DNA of 64,000 bases from DASUBV01 sp035532295 (lineage in GTDB: Bacteria > Actinomycetota > Actinomycetes > Streptosporangiales > Streptosporangiaceae), in the NCBI GenBank assembly GCA_035532295.1, contig DATKRH010000112.1, forward strand, positions 1 through 64,000, written 5' to 3'. Under the pieces are notes generated by a model that saw only the letters and a program-made list of their open reading frames with translations, ran no database searches and was not told the origin of the DNA. Each line of letters starts with the position of its first letter. The stretch's first letter is position 1. A program made the position numbers and the translations under genes. Below, piece after piece: positions 25,236-32,954 of this stretch.

Positions 25236-26066
25236 ATGACGACCGCAGAAGCATCGGTCGGGGAGCCGACAGTCACCCAGCGCCTGCTGGCGAGCGCCGC
25301 GGCTCGCGGCTCGCACGTGGCGCTGGTGGGCGGCTGCGGTGGTTCCCCGTGTTCCTACCCCGAGCTCGCGGTCACGCTGCAGCGCGCGGCGGCGGGCCTG
25401 GCCTGGCGCGGGGTCCGGCCGCGGGACGTGGTCGGCGTGTACGTGGCCGACGCGGCTTGCTACATACTCGCCTGCCATGCGATCCGGGCCGCCGGCGCCG
25501 TGCCCTCACCGGTCTCCGGCGAGCTGCCGGTCCCGGAGATCGCCGGACAGCTCGCGGACTGCGGGGCCCGCGTGCTCATCACCTCGCAGGCGCTGGCGGC
25601 GGCCGGGCTGGCGGCCGCCGACAGGTCCTGGGTACGCCAGGTGATCTCCTTCGGAGAGGCCGCCGGCGCGATGCCGTTCGCCTCGCTGCTCGGGCTCGGC
25701 TCCCTGCGCCCGACCGCCGCCCGGAGTCACGACCTCGCCCTGCTGCCGTATGTGCGGCGCGCGGACGGAACCCTCGGCCAGGCCGGCATCACGCACCTGG
25801 ACATGGCGGCCGAGCTGGTCAGGCTGTGCGCCGACGCCGGGATCACCGAGCGGGATATAGTCCTGGCCGCACCGCCGGCCGGCGACGGGCGGGCCTACAC
25901 CGCCCTGGTCGATCATGCGCTGATGCGCGGCTCGACCGTGGTGTCTGCCCAGGCGTGCGAGCTGGCGGCGATGGCCGTCACGCATCAGGCCACGGCGGCG
26001 ATCGTGCCCGCCAGCATCGACCTGGCGGAAAGCCCGCCGCTCAAGCTGCTCGCCATCGACTGCTGA
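25236..26066 (+). CDS. Truncated, degenerate AMP-binding (ANL superfamily) protein
   Basis: A 276-residue protein resembling only the N-terminal half of acyl-CoA synthetases and NRPS adenylation domains: PTVTQRLLASAAARGSHVALVGG, SYPELAVTLQRAAAGLAWRGVRPRDVVGVYV and ACHAIRAAGAVPSPVSGELP are typical. The phosphate-binding loop, normally TSGTTGxPKG, is degraded to VRRADGTLGQAGITHLDM, losing the Ser/Thr-Gly and the Lys. The second half, with the adenine pocket and the catalytic lysine domain, is missing although the frame ends cleanly. It is therefore unlikely to adenylate anything and may be a binding or regulatory relic. The ATG at 25236 follows GGAAG; an ATG at 25209 is the alternative. It is convergent with the Lrp gene. 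Confidence 0.75.
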   Translation: MTTAEASVGEPTVTQRLLASAAARGSHVALVGGCGGSPCSYPELAVTLQRAAAGLAWRGVRPRDVVGVYVADAACYILACHAIRAAGAVPSPVSGELPVPEIAGQLADCGARVLITSQALAAAGLAAADRSWVRQVISFGEAAGAMPFASLLGLGSLRPTAARSHDLALLPYVRRADGTLGQAGITHLDMAAELVRLCADAGITERDIVLAAPPAGDGRAYTALVDHALMRGSTVVSAQACELAAMAVTHQATAAIVPASIDLAESPPLKLLAIDC

Positions 26067-26067
26067 C

Positions 26068-26095
26068 GTCGGCGGTCACAGGTCGGCGGTCACAG
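26068..26095. repeat. 14-bp tandem duplication at the Lrp stop codon
   Basis: Two exact copies of a 14-bp unit (26068-26081, 26082-26095) plus five bases of a third, lying between the convergent ANL-like and Lrp genes and containing the Lrp stop codon (26090-26092). Confidence 0.85.
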
Positions 26096-26530
26096 GTCGG
26101 GCGGCCGGTTCTCGTAGGGCGTGCTGAGCACGATCGTGGTGCGCGTCGACACCCCGGCGGCGGTGCGGATCTCCTGCAGCAGGTTCTCCAGGGCGGCCGG
26201 CGAGGCGACCCGGACCTTGAGGATGTAGTTCTCCTCCCCCGCGACGCTATAGCAGGCCTCGATGGCCGCCAGGTGCGCCAGCCGCTCGGGCGCGTCATCG
26301 GGCGCGGCGGCATCGAAGGGCCTGATCGAGATGAAGGCGGTCAGCGGCAGTCCTGCCTCGTCCGCCTTGATCAGTGCGGCGTAGCCGCTGATCAGGCCGC
26401 GCTCCTCCAGGCGGCGGACTCGCTGCTGGGCGGCCGACACCGACAGCCCGGTCTGCCGGGCCAGCTCGGTAAAGCTCATCCGGCCATCTCGCGCCAGCAG
26501 CCAGACGATCTTCCGGTTAGTCTCCTCCAC
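26090..26530 (-). CDS. Lrp/AsnC family transcriptional regulator
   Basis: A 146-residue Lrp/AsnC regulator: N-terminal helix-turn-helix (VWLLARDGRMSFTELARQTGLSVSAAQQRVRRLEERGLI) and a C-terminal RAM ligand-binding domain (LPLTAFISIRPF to YENRPPDL). Such proteins sense amino acids or related small molecules. The GTG at 26530 starts the helix-turn-helix and gives the usual length of about 150; an ATG at 26641 would add 37 unconserved residues. It is divergent from the sugar-ABC ATPase, with an ACACCTGTGT inverted repeat (26597-26606) between them that might be a binding site. Confidence 0.88.
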   Translation of the reverse strand: MEETNRKIVWLLARDGRMSFTELARQTGLSVSAAQQRVRRLEERGLISGYAALIKADEAGLPLTAFISIRPFDAAAPDDAPERLAHLAAIEACYSVAGEENYILKVRVASPAALENLLQEIRTAAGVSTRTTIVLSTPYENRPPDL

Positions 26531-26596
26531 CCGGAAACCGTAGCGCCTGCCGCGAGCGCAGCTGACGGCGCAGGTAACGGCCAGGTCTCGTGGCTC

Positions 26597-26606
26597 ACAC
26601 CTGTGT
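26597..26606. promoter_or_regulatory. Short inverted repeat in the lrp-ATPase divergent region
   Basis: ACAC-CT-GTGT lies in the 176-base divergent region between the Lrp gene and the ATPase gene. Position suggests an operator, but the arms are only four bases, so chance is not excluded. Confidence 0.25.
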
Positions 26607-26706
26607 AACGCTAAGGTCGCCGATCTGTCACAAATGAGCATCCCCCCGGTATTCTCGCCACAACGGCCATCGCGGGCCGGGAAGCCAGCCGAACTGGGAG
26701 ACGTCA

Positions 26707-27945
26707 GTGGCGCAGATCGTGCTTGACCAGGTGGACAAGGTCTATCCGGGCGGGGCCAAAGGGATCGACGGCCTGAGCCTGGACATCACCGATGGCGAGT
26801 TCATGGTGCTTGTCGGCCCGTCTGGCTGCGGCAAGTCGACCGCCCTGCGATCCATCGCCGGGCTGGAGGAGATCACGTCCGGCACGATCACCATCGGCAG
26901 CCGGGTCGTGAACGACCTGCCGCCCAAGGATCGTGACATCGCCATGGTCTTCCAGAACTACGCGCTCTATCCGCACATGACCGTGGAGCAGAACCTCGCC
27001 TTCGGCCTGGAGCAGCGCAAGACCCCCAAGGACGAGATCAAGCGCCGGGTCACCGAGGTAGCCCGGATGCTGGGCCTGGAGGAGTACCTCAAGCGCAAGC
27101 CCGCCGCGCTGTCGGGCGGCCAGCGCCAGCGCGTCGCGATGGGCCGCGCGATCGTCCGGGAGCCGCAGGCGTTCCTGATGGACGAGCCGTTGTCGAACCT
27201 CGACGCCAAGCTCCGCGTCTCGATGCGGGCGTCGCTGTCCCAGCTGCACGAGCGGCTGGGCGTGACGACGGTCTACGTGACTCACGACCAGGTCGAGGCC
27301 ATGACCCTCGGGCAGCGGGTCTGCGTGCTGCGCGACGGCAAGCTGCAGCAGGTCGACAGCCCGCAGACGCTGTACAACTCGCCGGTCAATCTGTTCGTGG
27401 CCGGTTTCATCGGATCTCCCGCGATGAACTTCGCCACCGCCACCCTGGTCCGCGACGACGGCCCCGCCGTCACCTTCGCCGGGTACCGGCTGGCCATCCC
27501 CCCGTCCCTGCTCACCGCGCGGCCCGGGCTGGACGACTACTTCGGCCGCGAGTTCATCCTCGGGATCCGGCCCTCCGACTTCGAGGATGCGGAACTGGCC
27601 GACGCTGGCTGGCCGCGGATGCCGGTCACGACGACCGTTACCGAGGAACTCGGCAGCGAGATCAACGTCATCTTCAGCATCGACGCGCCGCCGGTCCAGC
27701 ACGCCAGCATCAGCCAGGCGGCGACCGACGACCCGGACGACGAGGCCATCCCGCTCGCGGGCGGCAACAAGACGATGTGGACGGCGCGGGTGGCCGCCCG
27801 CAGCTCGATCAAGCCGGGCCACTCAGCGGATCTCGCCGTGGACAACACGAACCTGCAGTTCTTCGACTCCGACAGCGGCCTGGCGATCGGCCACCCCGCG
27901 CACCCCGCGCACCCCGCGCACCCCGCGGCGGTGACCACCGCCTAG
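26707..27945 (+). CDS. CUT1-type sugar ABC transporter ATPase (MsmX/UgpC-like), orphan
   Basis: A 412-residue ATPase that powers carbohydrate uptake ABC systems. Walker A GPSGCGKST, Q-loop MVFQNYALYPHMTV, signature LSGGQRQRVAMGRA, Walker B FLMDEPLSNLDAK and the switch His TVYVTHDQVEAMTLG are intact, followed by the C-terminal OB-type regulatory domain. It carries an extra acidic insert near residue 340 (QAATDDPDDEAI) and ends with four HPA repeats made by a 9-bp tandem repeat. No permease gene is adjacent; the CUT1 operon at 32955-37462 lacks an ATPase and is a plausible client, as MsmX-type ATPases serve several importers. The GTG start is preceded by GGGAG. Confidence 0.92.
   Translation: MAQIVLDQVDKVYPGGAKGIDGLSLDITDGEFMVLVGPSGCGKSTALRSIAGLEEITSGTITIGSRVVNDLPPKDRDIAMVFQNYALYPHMTVEQNLAFGLEQRKTPKDEIKRRVTEVARMLGLEEYLKRKPAALSGGQRQRVAMGRAIVREPQAFLMDEPLSNLDAKLRVSMRASLSQLHERLGVTTVYVTHDQVEAMTLGQRVCVLRDGKLQQVDSPQTLYNSPVNLFVAGFIGSPAMNFATATLVRDDGPAVTFAGYRLAIPPSLLTARPGLDDYFGREFILGIRPSDFEDAELADAGWPRMPVTTTVTEELGSEINVIFSIDAPPVQHASISQAATDDPDDEAIPLAGGNKTMWTARVAARSSIKPGHSADLAVDNTNLQFFDSDSGLAIGHPAHPAHPAHPAAVTTA
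27892..27927. repeat. 9-bp tandem repeat, four copies, at ATPase 3' end
   Basis: Four exact 9-bp units encoding His-Pro-Ala repeats in the last twenty residues of the MsmX-like ATPase. Confidence 0.9.
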
Positions 27946-27957
27946 CGACGACGCGGA

Positions 27958-27985
27958 GGGGCCGGTCCCGCACGGGGCCGGCCCT
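27958..27985. terminator. Bidirectional hairpin terminator
   Basis: A twelve-pair stem (27958-27969 with 27974-27985, two G-U or G-T pairs) around a four-base GCAC loop, located between the convergent ATPase and epimerase genes, 13 bases after the ATPase stop. No long T run follows, as is common in actinobacteria. Confidence 0.75.
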
Positions 27986-27995
27986 TCGGCGGCTG

Positions 27996-28958
27996 CTATG
28001 GCTTTCCTCGTGCGAGCAACTTCCCCTCGTCGTCGGCCGACAGCCCGCGCGACAGCGGCGGCTCGCCGTGCTCGCGGTCCCAGGCGAGCACGTCGGCCGC
28101 GGTGACCGCCAGCGGAGTGGCGGGCAGGCCGGCGGCCCGGGCGCGCGCCGGGCTGCGCTGCTGCCCCGGCCACTGCTCCTCGGCCCGGACCAGCGGGAAC
28201 AGCGGCGGCACGGATTCGGGTGGCACCGGCGCGATCTCGACCTGGCTGCCCGCCGCCCGCGCGCAGGTCTCGATCAGCCCGGACATCGTGACCGGCTCGG
28301 CCGGGCCCACCGCGTGGAACGCACCGGGCCGGTCGTCGGACAGCAGTCGCAGCACCAGCCGGGCCAGGTCGCGCGAGTCGATCACCTGGACCGGCTGCTC
28401 CGGCCGGCCGGGCAGGGCCAGCCGGCCGCCTCGCGCGGCCCGGCGCACCCAGTAGGTGAGGCCGTCTTGCGGGTCGTGCGGCCCGGCCACCTTGCCCGGC
28501 CGGACGATCGTGGCCCGGTCGCCGTAGCGGGCCACGACGTCGTCCTCGCAGGCGACCTTGAGCGGCCCGTAGGTGTGCTCGTGGAGTTCCTCGGTGTCGC
28601 GCACCGGCGGCCGGCGCGGGGTGTCCTCGTCCGAGCCGGGCCCGACACCGGTCTGGACGTACACCGCGTGGCTGGAGATGAACAGGTAACGGCCGACCCG
28701 GTCGCGCAGCGCGTCCATCGCCTGGCCGACGTGCCGCGGCACGTACCCGCTCACGTCGACGACCGCGTCCCAGGTACCCTCGCGCAGGGCCGCGTAGTCG
28801 CCGGTGTCCCGGTCGCCGATCCGCCGCGCCGCCGCCGGGAACAGTTCGGTCCCGGTCTGGCCCCGGCCGAACAGGGTCACCCCGGTGCCGTCCCGCAGGG
28901 CCTGCTCGACGATCGCCCGGCCTACGAACGACGTGCCGCCCAGCACAAGAATCCGCAT
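27996..28958 (-). CDS. NAD-dependent epimerase/dehydratase family protein
   Basis: A 320-residue extended short-chain dehydrogenase/reductase. The nucleotide motif is GGTSFVG at the N-terminus, and the active-site segments are FISSHAVY and YGPLK (Tyr-x-x-x-Lys). The second half (QVIDSRDLARLVLRLL, GAFHAVGPAEPVTM) resembles reductases of the isoflavone-reductase or NAD-epimerase type seen widely in actinobacteria. Substrate is not apparent. It is convergent with the ATPase gene and lies downstream, in the same orientation, of the FtsX permease (71 bases). Confidence 0.8.
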   Translation of the reverse strand: MRILVLGGTSFVGRAIVEQALRDGTGVTLFGRGQTGTELFPAAARRIGDRDTGDYAALREGTWDAVVDVSGYVPRHVGQAMDALRDRVGRYLFISSHAVYVQTGVGPGSDEDTPRRPPVRDTEELHEHTYGPLKVACEDDVVARYGDRATIVRPGKVAGPHDPQDGLTYWVRRAARGGRLALPGRPEQPVQVIDSRDLARLVLRLLSDDRPGAFHAVGPAEPVTMSGLIETCARAAGSQVEIAPVPPESVPPLFPLVRAEEQWPGQQRSPARARAAGLPATPLAVTAADVLAWDREHGEPPLSRGLSADDEGKLLARGKP

Positions 28959-29029
28959 AACGCCCAGATGCTAGCCCAGTGCGGGAATGGAAGCCGTCTA
29001 GCCCGGTGGCCAGCTGGCGCCAGGCCCGG

Positions 29030-31330
29030 CTAGGTGCCCAGCACGGCGCCGCTCGGCGCGCCCGCGTAGCGGCGCGCCGGGACGACGGCCGTCAGCCCGG
29101 CGATCACCACGGCCAGGGCGACCGCGATGGCCAGGGTCAGGGTGCCGGGCGGGCTGCCGATGCCGGCGCCCAGGCCATACAGCCGGGCCGCCAGGTTGAT
29201 CAGGCCGCTGCATGCCGCCAGGCCCAGCGACACCCCGATCGTCACCGCCACGAGCGCGAGCACGCTGGTGCGGGCCACCAGCGAGGCCAGCACCTGCATC
29301 GGGGTCAGCCCCATCGCGTGCAGCACCCGGACATCGCGCAGATGGTCGCGCAGCCCGACCAGCGACGCGGTGATCAGGTTGGTCAGCCCGATCAGCGCCA
29401 GCACCAGGATCACGCCCGCGATCATGACCCGGACGACGCCGAGCTGATCCGCCGGATTGACCACCTGGCTGACATCCAGCCGACCGCCGGAGTGCCGCCG
29501 CAGCCACGCCTGCGCCGCGGCGGGGCTGACTCCCCGCCGCAGGATCAGGCTGTAGAAGACCGGCGGCGCCGCCGCGCCCTCATCGGCGAGGGTGTCCCGT
29601 CCGTAGGCGAGCACCTGCCCGTCGTACTGCGGGTCGATGATCCGGCCCACGATGCGGAAGGTCACCAGGATGCCGCCGAACGGCATCTGGACCAGCTCGC
29701 CTACGTGCACGCCGAGCACGTCGAGCAGGCCCTGCGTCGCGACCGCCTCCTCCGGCGCATGGTAGAGGCGGCCCTGGACGACCCGGAACGGGTAGGGATG
29801 CGCCGACGTGCCCATCCCGAGCGTGGTGACCGTCGTGGTCTCGCTCGGCAGCAGCGCGGTCACCTGCACGGACCGGTACGCCGCGGCAACCTCGGGGTCA
29901 CGGCGGACCAGCCGCCAGGAACCGGGCTCGGTCAGGCCGCCGGGGCTCGCGGTCAGGCCGGCCACCAGCCCGATCTCGGCGGGATGGCGCTGCACCTGGT
30001 CTAGCGTCGACCAGAAGCCCAGCCCGATGGTGATCATGATCATCGGAACCGCCAGGCCGCCGATAGTGAGCAGCGCGGGCAGCCGGCGCACGAACGCGGC
30101 CCGGGTGCCCAGCACGATCGCCGGCGGCAGCCGGGAGGCCATGGCCGCGCGGGCCAGGGTCGACAGGTGCCCCTGCGGCGGCAGCGGCCGGACCGCCGCG
30201 ACCGGCCACACCCGCCCGGCCCGCCAGCCGGGCACGGCGGTCGCGAGGATGACCGCGCCCTCGATGCCGCCCGCGATCAGCACGGACCAGCCCAGCGGCA
30301 GCGTCGCCGCGCCCGCGCTCACCCCGGGGACCTCGCCCAGCAGGAGCGGAGCGAGCAGCCGGGCGCCGCCGAGCCCGGCCACGAGCCCGGCCAGGCCCAG
30401 GACCGCGTGCTCGGCGACCAGCATCGTCATCACCTGACCGGGCGTGAAGCCGATCGTCTGCAGCATCCCGAGGTCGGCCCGCTGCACGAGGACGCGCCCG
30501 CTGGTCGCGTTGATGATGGCGAGCATCGCGGCGCCGAGGGCGACCAGCCCGAACAACGCGAGCACCAGGCCGAGCAGCGGGTCCCGCCGCGCCATGGACT
30601 GCTTCACCTGCTGCCAGGTGGACACGTCCTCGACGGCGCTGCTGCTCAGCTGGGTGACGACCTGCTGGATCACCGGCGGGGTGGCGGCCGGATCGGAGAT
30701 CTGCAGCCCGACGACGTCGTAGGTGTCACCGCTGACCGGCTCCACCTGCCGCAGGACGCCGGGCAGCACCCAGATCAGGCCTGGCGTCTGGTCAGGGTAG
30801 AAACCCTGGTCTGAGGTCGCCGCGACGCCGATCACCCGCACCCGGGCTACCGCGATGCCGTCCAGGTTGTCGAGCTTCAGCAGGCTACCGTCGGTCGCGT
30901 GCAGCGCCTGCGCGAACGATGCCTCCAGGACCACGCCGCGGGGCTGTGCCCGGGTCAGCCAGTGCCCGGCCTCCATCAGCGGGCGCCCGATGACGGGCGG
31001 CTGCTGGCCGCTGGCCCGCAGCTCGGCGGGCTGCCTGGCCTTGTCCTGCGCGACCGTGGCCGCCGCGGCGTGGTAGGGCCCGGCGACGGCGGTGATCGCG
31101 GGCACCCGAGAGCGGAGCGCGGTCACGTCGGTGCCCGGCGCCAGGCGCAGCCAGATCTGCGCGCCCTTGGTCGCCGAGAACAATCCCTGCCACGGGTTCG
31201 TGGCGCCCTGCAGGAGCGCGGCCGACAGCAGGAGCGCCAGCACCACGCCCGCCACGACGGCCACGACCGCCACCGCCTGGCCGCGACGGGCCCGCAGGTC
31301 AGCACGGATCCAGCGAAGCGTGGCTGGCAC
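29030..31330 (-). CDS. FtsX-family ABC transporter permease
   Basis: A 766-residue membrane protein with two FtsX-type permease domains: one around residues 240-330 (LLGLVLALFGLVALGAAMLAIINATSGRVLV, then ADLGMLQTIGFTPGQVM) and one at the C-terminus (VMIAGVILVLALIGLTNLITASLVGLRDHLRDVRVLHAMGLTPMQVL). A MacB-like extracellular domain lies between the first helix and the first domain. Such permeases move lipids, lipoproteins or peptides, or act as mechanotransmitters. The GTG start lies three bases after the ATPase stop; operon with the ATPase and PadR genes is clear. Confidence 0.85.
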   Translation of the reverse strand: MPATLRWIRADLRARRGQAVAVVAVVAGVVLALLLSAALLQGATNPWQGLFSATKGAQIWLRLAPGTDVTALRSRVPAITAVAGPYHAAAATVAQDKARQPAELRASGQQPPVIGRPLMEAGHWLTRAQPRGVVLEASFAQALHATDGSLLKLDNLDGIAVARVRVIGVAATSDQGFYPDQTPGLIWVLPGVLRQVEPVSGDTYDVVGLQISDPAATPPVIQQVVTQLSSSAVEDVSTWQQVKQSMARRDPLLGLVLALFGLVALGAAMLAIINATSGRVLVQRADLGMLQTIGFTPGQVMTMLVAEHAVLGLAGLVAGLGGARLLAPLLLGEVPGVSAGAATLPLGWSVLIAGGIEGAVILATAVPGWRAGRVWPVAAVRPLPPQGHLSTLARAAMASRLPPAIVLGTRAAFVRRLPALLTIGGLAVPMIMITIGLGFWSTLDQVQRHPAEIGLVAGLTASPGGLTEPGSWRLVRRDPEVAAAYRSVQVTALLPSETTTVTTLGMGTSAHPYPFRVVQGRLYHAPEEAVATQGLLDVLGVHVGELVQMPFGGILVTFRIVGRIIDPQYDGQVLAYGRDTLADEGAAAPPVFYSLILRRGVSPAAAQAWLRRHSGGRLDVSQVVNPADQLGVVRVMIAGVILVLALIGLTNLITASLVGLRDHLRDVRVLHAMGLTPMQVLASLVARTSVLALVAVTIGVSLGLAACSGLINLAARLYGLGAGIGSPPGTLTLAIAVALAVVIAGLTAVVPARRYAGAPSGAVLGT

Positions 31331-31333
31331 GCG

Positions 31334-32155
31334 TCAGCCCCGCAGCCGCAGCACGGTCGGCAGCGGCGCGGGCCGGCGCTGCGAGGGCTTCGCACGCGGC
31401 GGGCGCATGGCGGCGTCGTCGGCGATCATCCCGTCGAACAGGCTGATCACCCGCTCGGCGGCGCTCGCCACCCGCGCGTCGTGGGTGACCAGCAAGATCG
31501 CCTGGCCGTCGGCATGCGCGCGGGTGAGCAGGCGCAGCACGGACTGGCTGCCGGAACTGTCCAGGTTCCCCGTGGGCTCGTCGGCCAGCAGCAGGCTCGG
31601 GCGATTGACCATCGCCCGGGCCAGGGCCACCCGCTGCTGCTCGCCGCCGGACAGCCGCGCCGGCGCCGCGTCGGCCTTGGCGCTCAGGCCCAGGTCCGCC
31701 AGCAGCTCATCGCGGCGCTCGCGGGCCTGCCGCTTGGTCGCCCCGCCCATCAGCGCGGCCAGTTCCACGTTGTCGGCCACCGTCATGTTGGAGACCAGGT
31801 TGAAGAACTGGAACACGAAGCCGATGTGCTGGCGCCGCAGCACCGCCCATTTCGCCTGGCTCAGGCCGTCCACCCGGCGCCCGTTCAGCCAGATCTCGCC
31901 GCTGGTCGGCCGCTCAAGCCCGCCCAGCAGATGCAGCAGCGTCGACTTTCCGGAGCCGGAGGGACCCATGATCGCGGCGAACTCGCCGTGGCCGAGCATG
32001 AGGTCGACCCCCCGCACGGCCGACACCGCGGTGCCATCGGCCCGGAAGGTCTTGGTGATGCTGCTCGCCCGCAGCAGGAGTGTCTGCCCGTGGCTGGCCC
32101 CGTGCTGGTCGGCCCCGTGCTGGTCGGCGCTGACTCGCGGGACGGACCGGATCAC
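31334..32155 (-). CDS. LolD/MacB-type ABC transporter ATPase
   Basis: A 273-residue ATPase with Walker A GPSGSGKST, Q-loop FVFQFFNLVSNMTV, signature LSGGEQQRVALARA, Walker B LLLADEPTGNLD and switch His ILLVTHDARV. It pairs with the FtsX-family permease downstream. The GTG at 32155 overlaps the PadR stop as GTGA, so I prefer it to the ATG at 32173. The N-terminal extension contains two copies of DQHGA made by a 15-bp duplication. The tail after the switch His is about 35 residues of basic sequence. Confidence 0.9.
   Translation of the reverse strand: MIRSVPRVSADQHGADQHGASHGQTLLLRASSITKTFRADGTAVSAVRGVDLMLGHGEFAAIMGPSGSGKSTLLHLLGGLERPTSGEIWLNGRRVDGLSQAKWAVLRRQHIGFVFQFFNLVSNMTVADNVELAALMGGATKRQARERRDELLADLGLSAKADAAPARLSGGEQQRVALARAMVNRPSLLLADEPTGNLDSSGSQSVLRLLTRAHADGQAILLVTHDARVASAAERVISLFDGMIADDAAMRPPRAKPSQRRPAPLPTVLRLRG
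32098..32127. repeat. 15-bp perfect tandem duplication in ATPase 5' end
   Basis: Two exact copies (32098-32112, 32113-32127) near the start of the LolD-type gene, encoding DQHGA twice. Confidence 0.85.
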
Positions 32156-32679
32156 ACCAGTTCCTCCTGGCATCGTTCCAGCCAGTCCAGGTCGGCCTGG
32201 AGATGCAGCATGGCGCCCTCGATCAGCAGCCGGCCGATGCCGGGCTCGGTCACGCTCGCCAGGCTCGACAGGCTACGGATCTGGTTCAGGTAGTTCCGGC
32301 GCTGGCGGTTGATGAGGGCCAGCCGGTCGGTCGCTCCGGCGAGCGGGCTCAGGGCCAGCTTCATGAAGAAGTCGTCCCGGATCCGCGGGCCATCGCTGGG
32401 CCGGTCCACCCAGTTGGCCAGCGCCTCCCGGCCGGCGTCAGTCAGCTCGTAGACCCGCTTGTTGGGCCGGGTCTGCTGCACGACGTCCTGGCTGCGCACG
32501 AGCCCGTTACGCTCGAGGCGCTGCAGCGTCACGTAGATCTGGCCGATGTTCGGCGACGGGTACGCCTCCCCGAAGATCTGCTCCAGCAACATCTTGAGCT
32601 CGTACCCGTGCGCCGGCTCCTTGGCCAGGAGAGCCAGCAACGGCATCCGCAAGGTCAGCCCCCTCTGCTGCCGAGGCAA
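32152..32679 (-). CDS. PadR family transcriptional regulator
   Basis: A 175-residue PadR regulator: winged helix LTLRMPLLALLAKEPAHGYELKMLLEQIFGEAY, the recognition region SPNIGQIYVTLQRLERNGLV and the wing RVYELTDAGREAL, then a C-terminal helical dimerisation domain. PadR genes commonly precede and repress ABC export operons, as here: its stop overlaps the ATPase start. Divergent from the sugar-ABC operon; the region between contains a promoter and an ATACAT/ATGTAT inverted repeat that could be its operator. Confidence 0.9.
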   Translation of the reverse strand: MPRQQRGLTLRMPLLALLAKEPAHGYELKMLLEQIFGEAYPSPNIGQIYVTLQRLERNGLVRSQDVVQQTRPNKRVYELTDAGREALANWVDRPSDGPRIRDDFFMKLALSPLAGATDRLALINRQRRNYLNQIRSLSSLASVTEPGIGRLLIEGAMLHLQADLDWLERCQEELV

Positions 32680-32861
32680 GCGCGCCCGGCGACCGGGGCC
32701 GGCGCGCTCTCGATGTCATCGTCGCACAAGGTCAGCGGCAGCGCACGGGTCCAGACGCGGTCACCTGAATCTCCGCAGTTTACCTAACCGCGATATCTAA
32801 CGCGTAAGTAGGTAGGGCAGCGGCCCGGAATTGACTCGGTCGAGCCGGGAGAGATCGTCCG

Positions 32862-32890
32862 TTGACGGATACATAACAGAGGTATATAAC
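32862..32890 (+). promoter_or_regulatory. Strong sigma-70-type promoter of the sugar ABC operon
   Basis: TTGACG at 32862-32867 and TATAAC at 32885-32890, separated by 17 bases, on the plus strand. The match to the housekeeping consensus is unusually good for such GC-rich DNA. Transcription would start near 32897, about 58 bases before the first binding-protein gene. Confidence 0.65.
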
Positions 32891-32900
32891 ACGTATGTAT
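32869..32900. promoter_or_regulatory. ATACAT/ATGTAT inverted repeat overlapping the promoter
   Basis: Six-base arms ATACAT (32869-32874) and ATGTAT (32895-32900) flank the -10 element of the sugar operon promoter. PadR proteins often bind ATGT...ACAT-type dyads, and the padR gene is divergent from this region, so this is a candidate operator. Position and sequence are seen; regulation is inference. Confidence 0.35.
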
Positions 32901-32954
32901 GTCGGCGGGTGCAGGTGGCCGCCGACGCCGGATCGCCGCAAGGGAGCGGGGACG

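Noticed and set aside
24772..25276. Possible small minus-strand genes in the 505-base intergenic region
   Set aside because: The frames are Leu/Asp or Arg/Pro low-complexity products of the 9-bp repeats, without ribosome-binding sites or homology that I can see.
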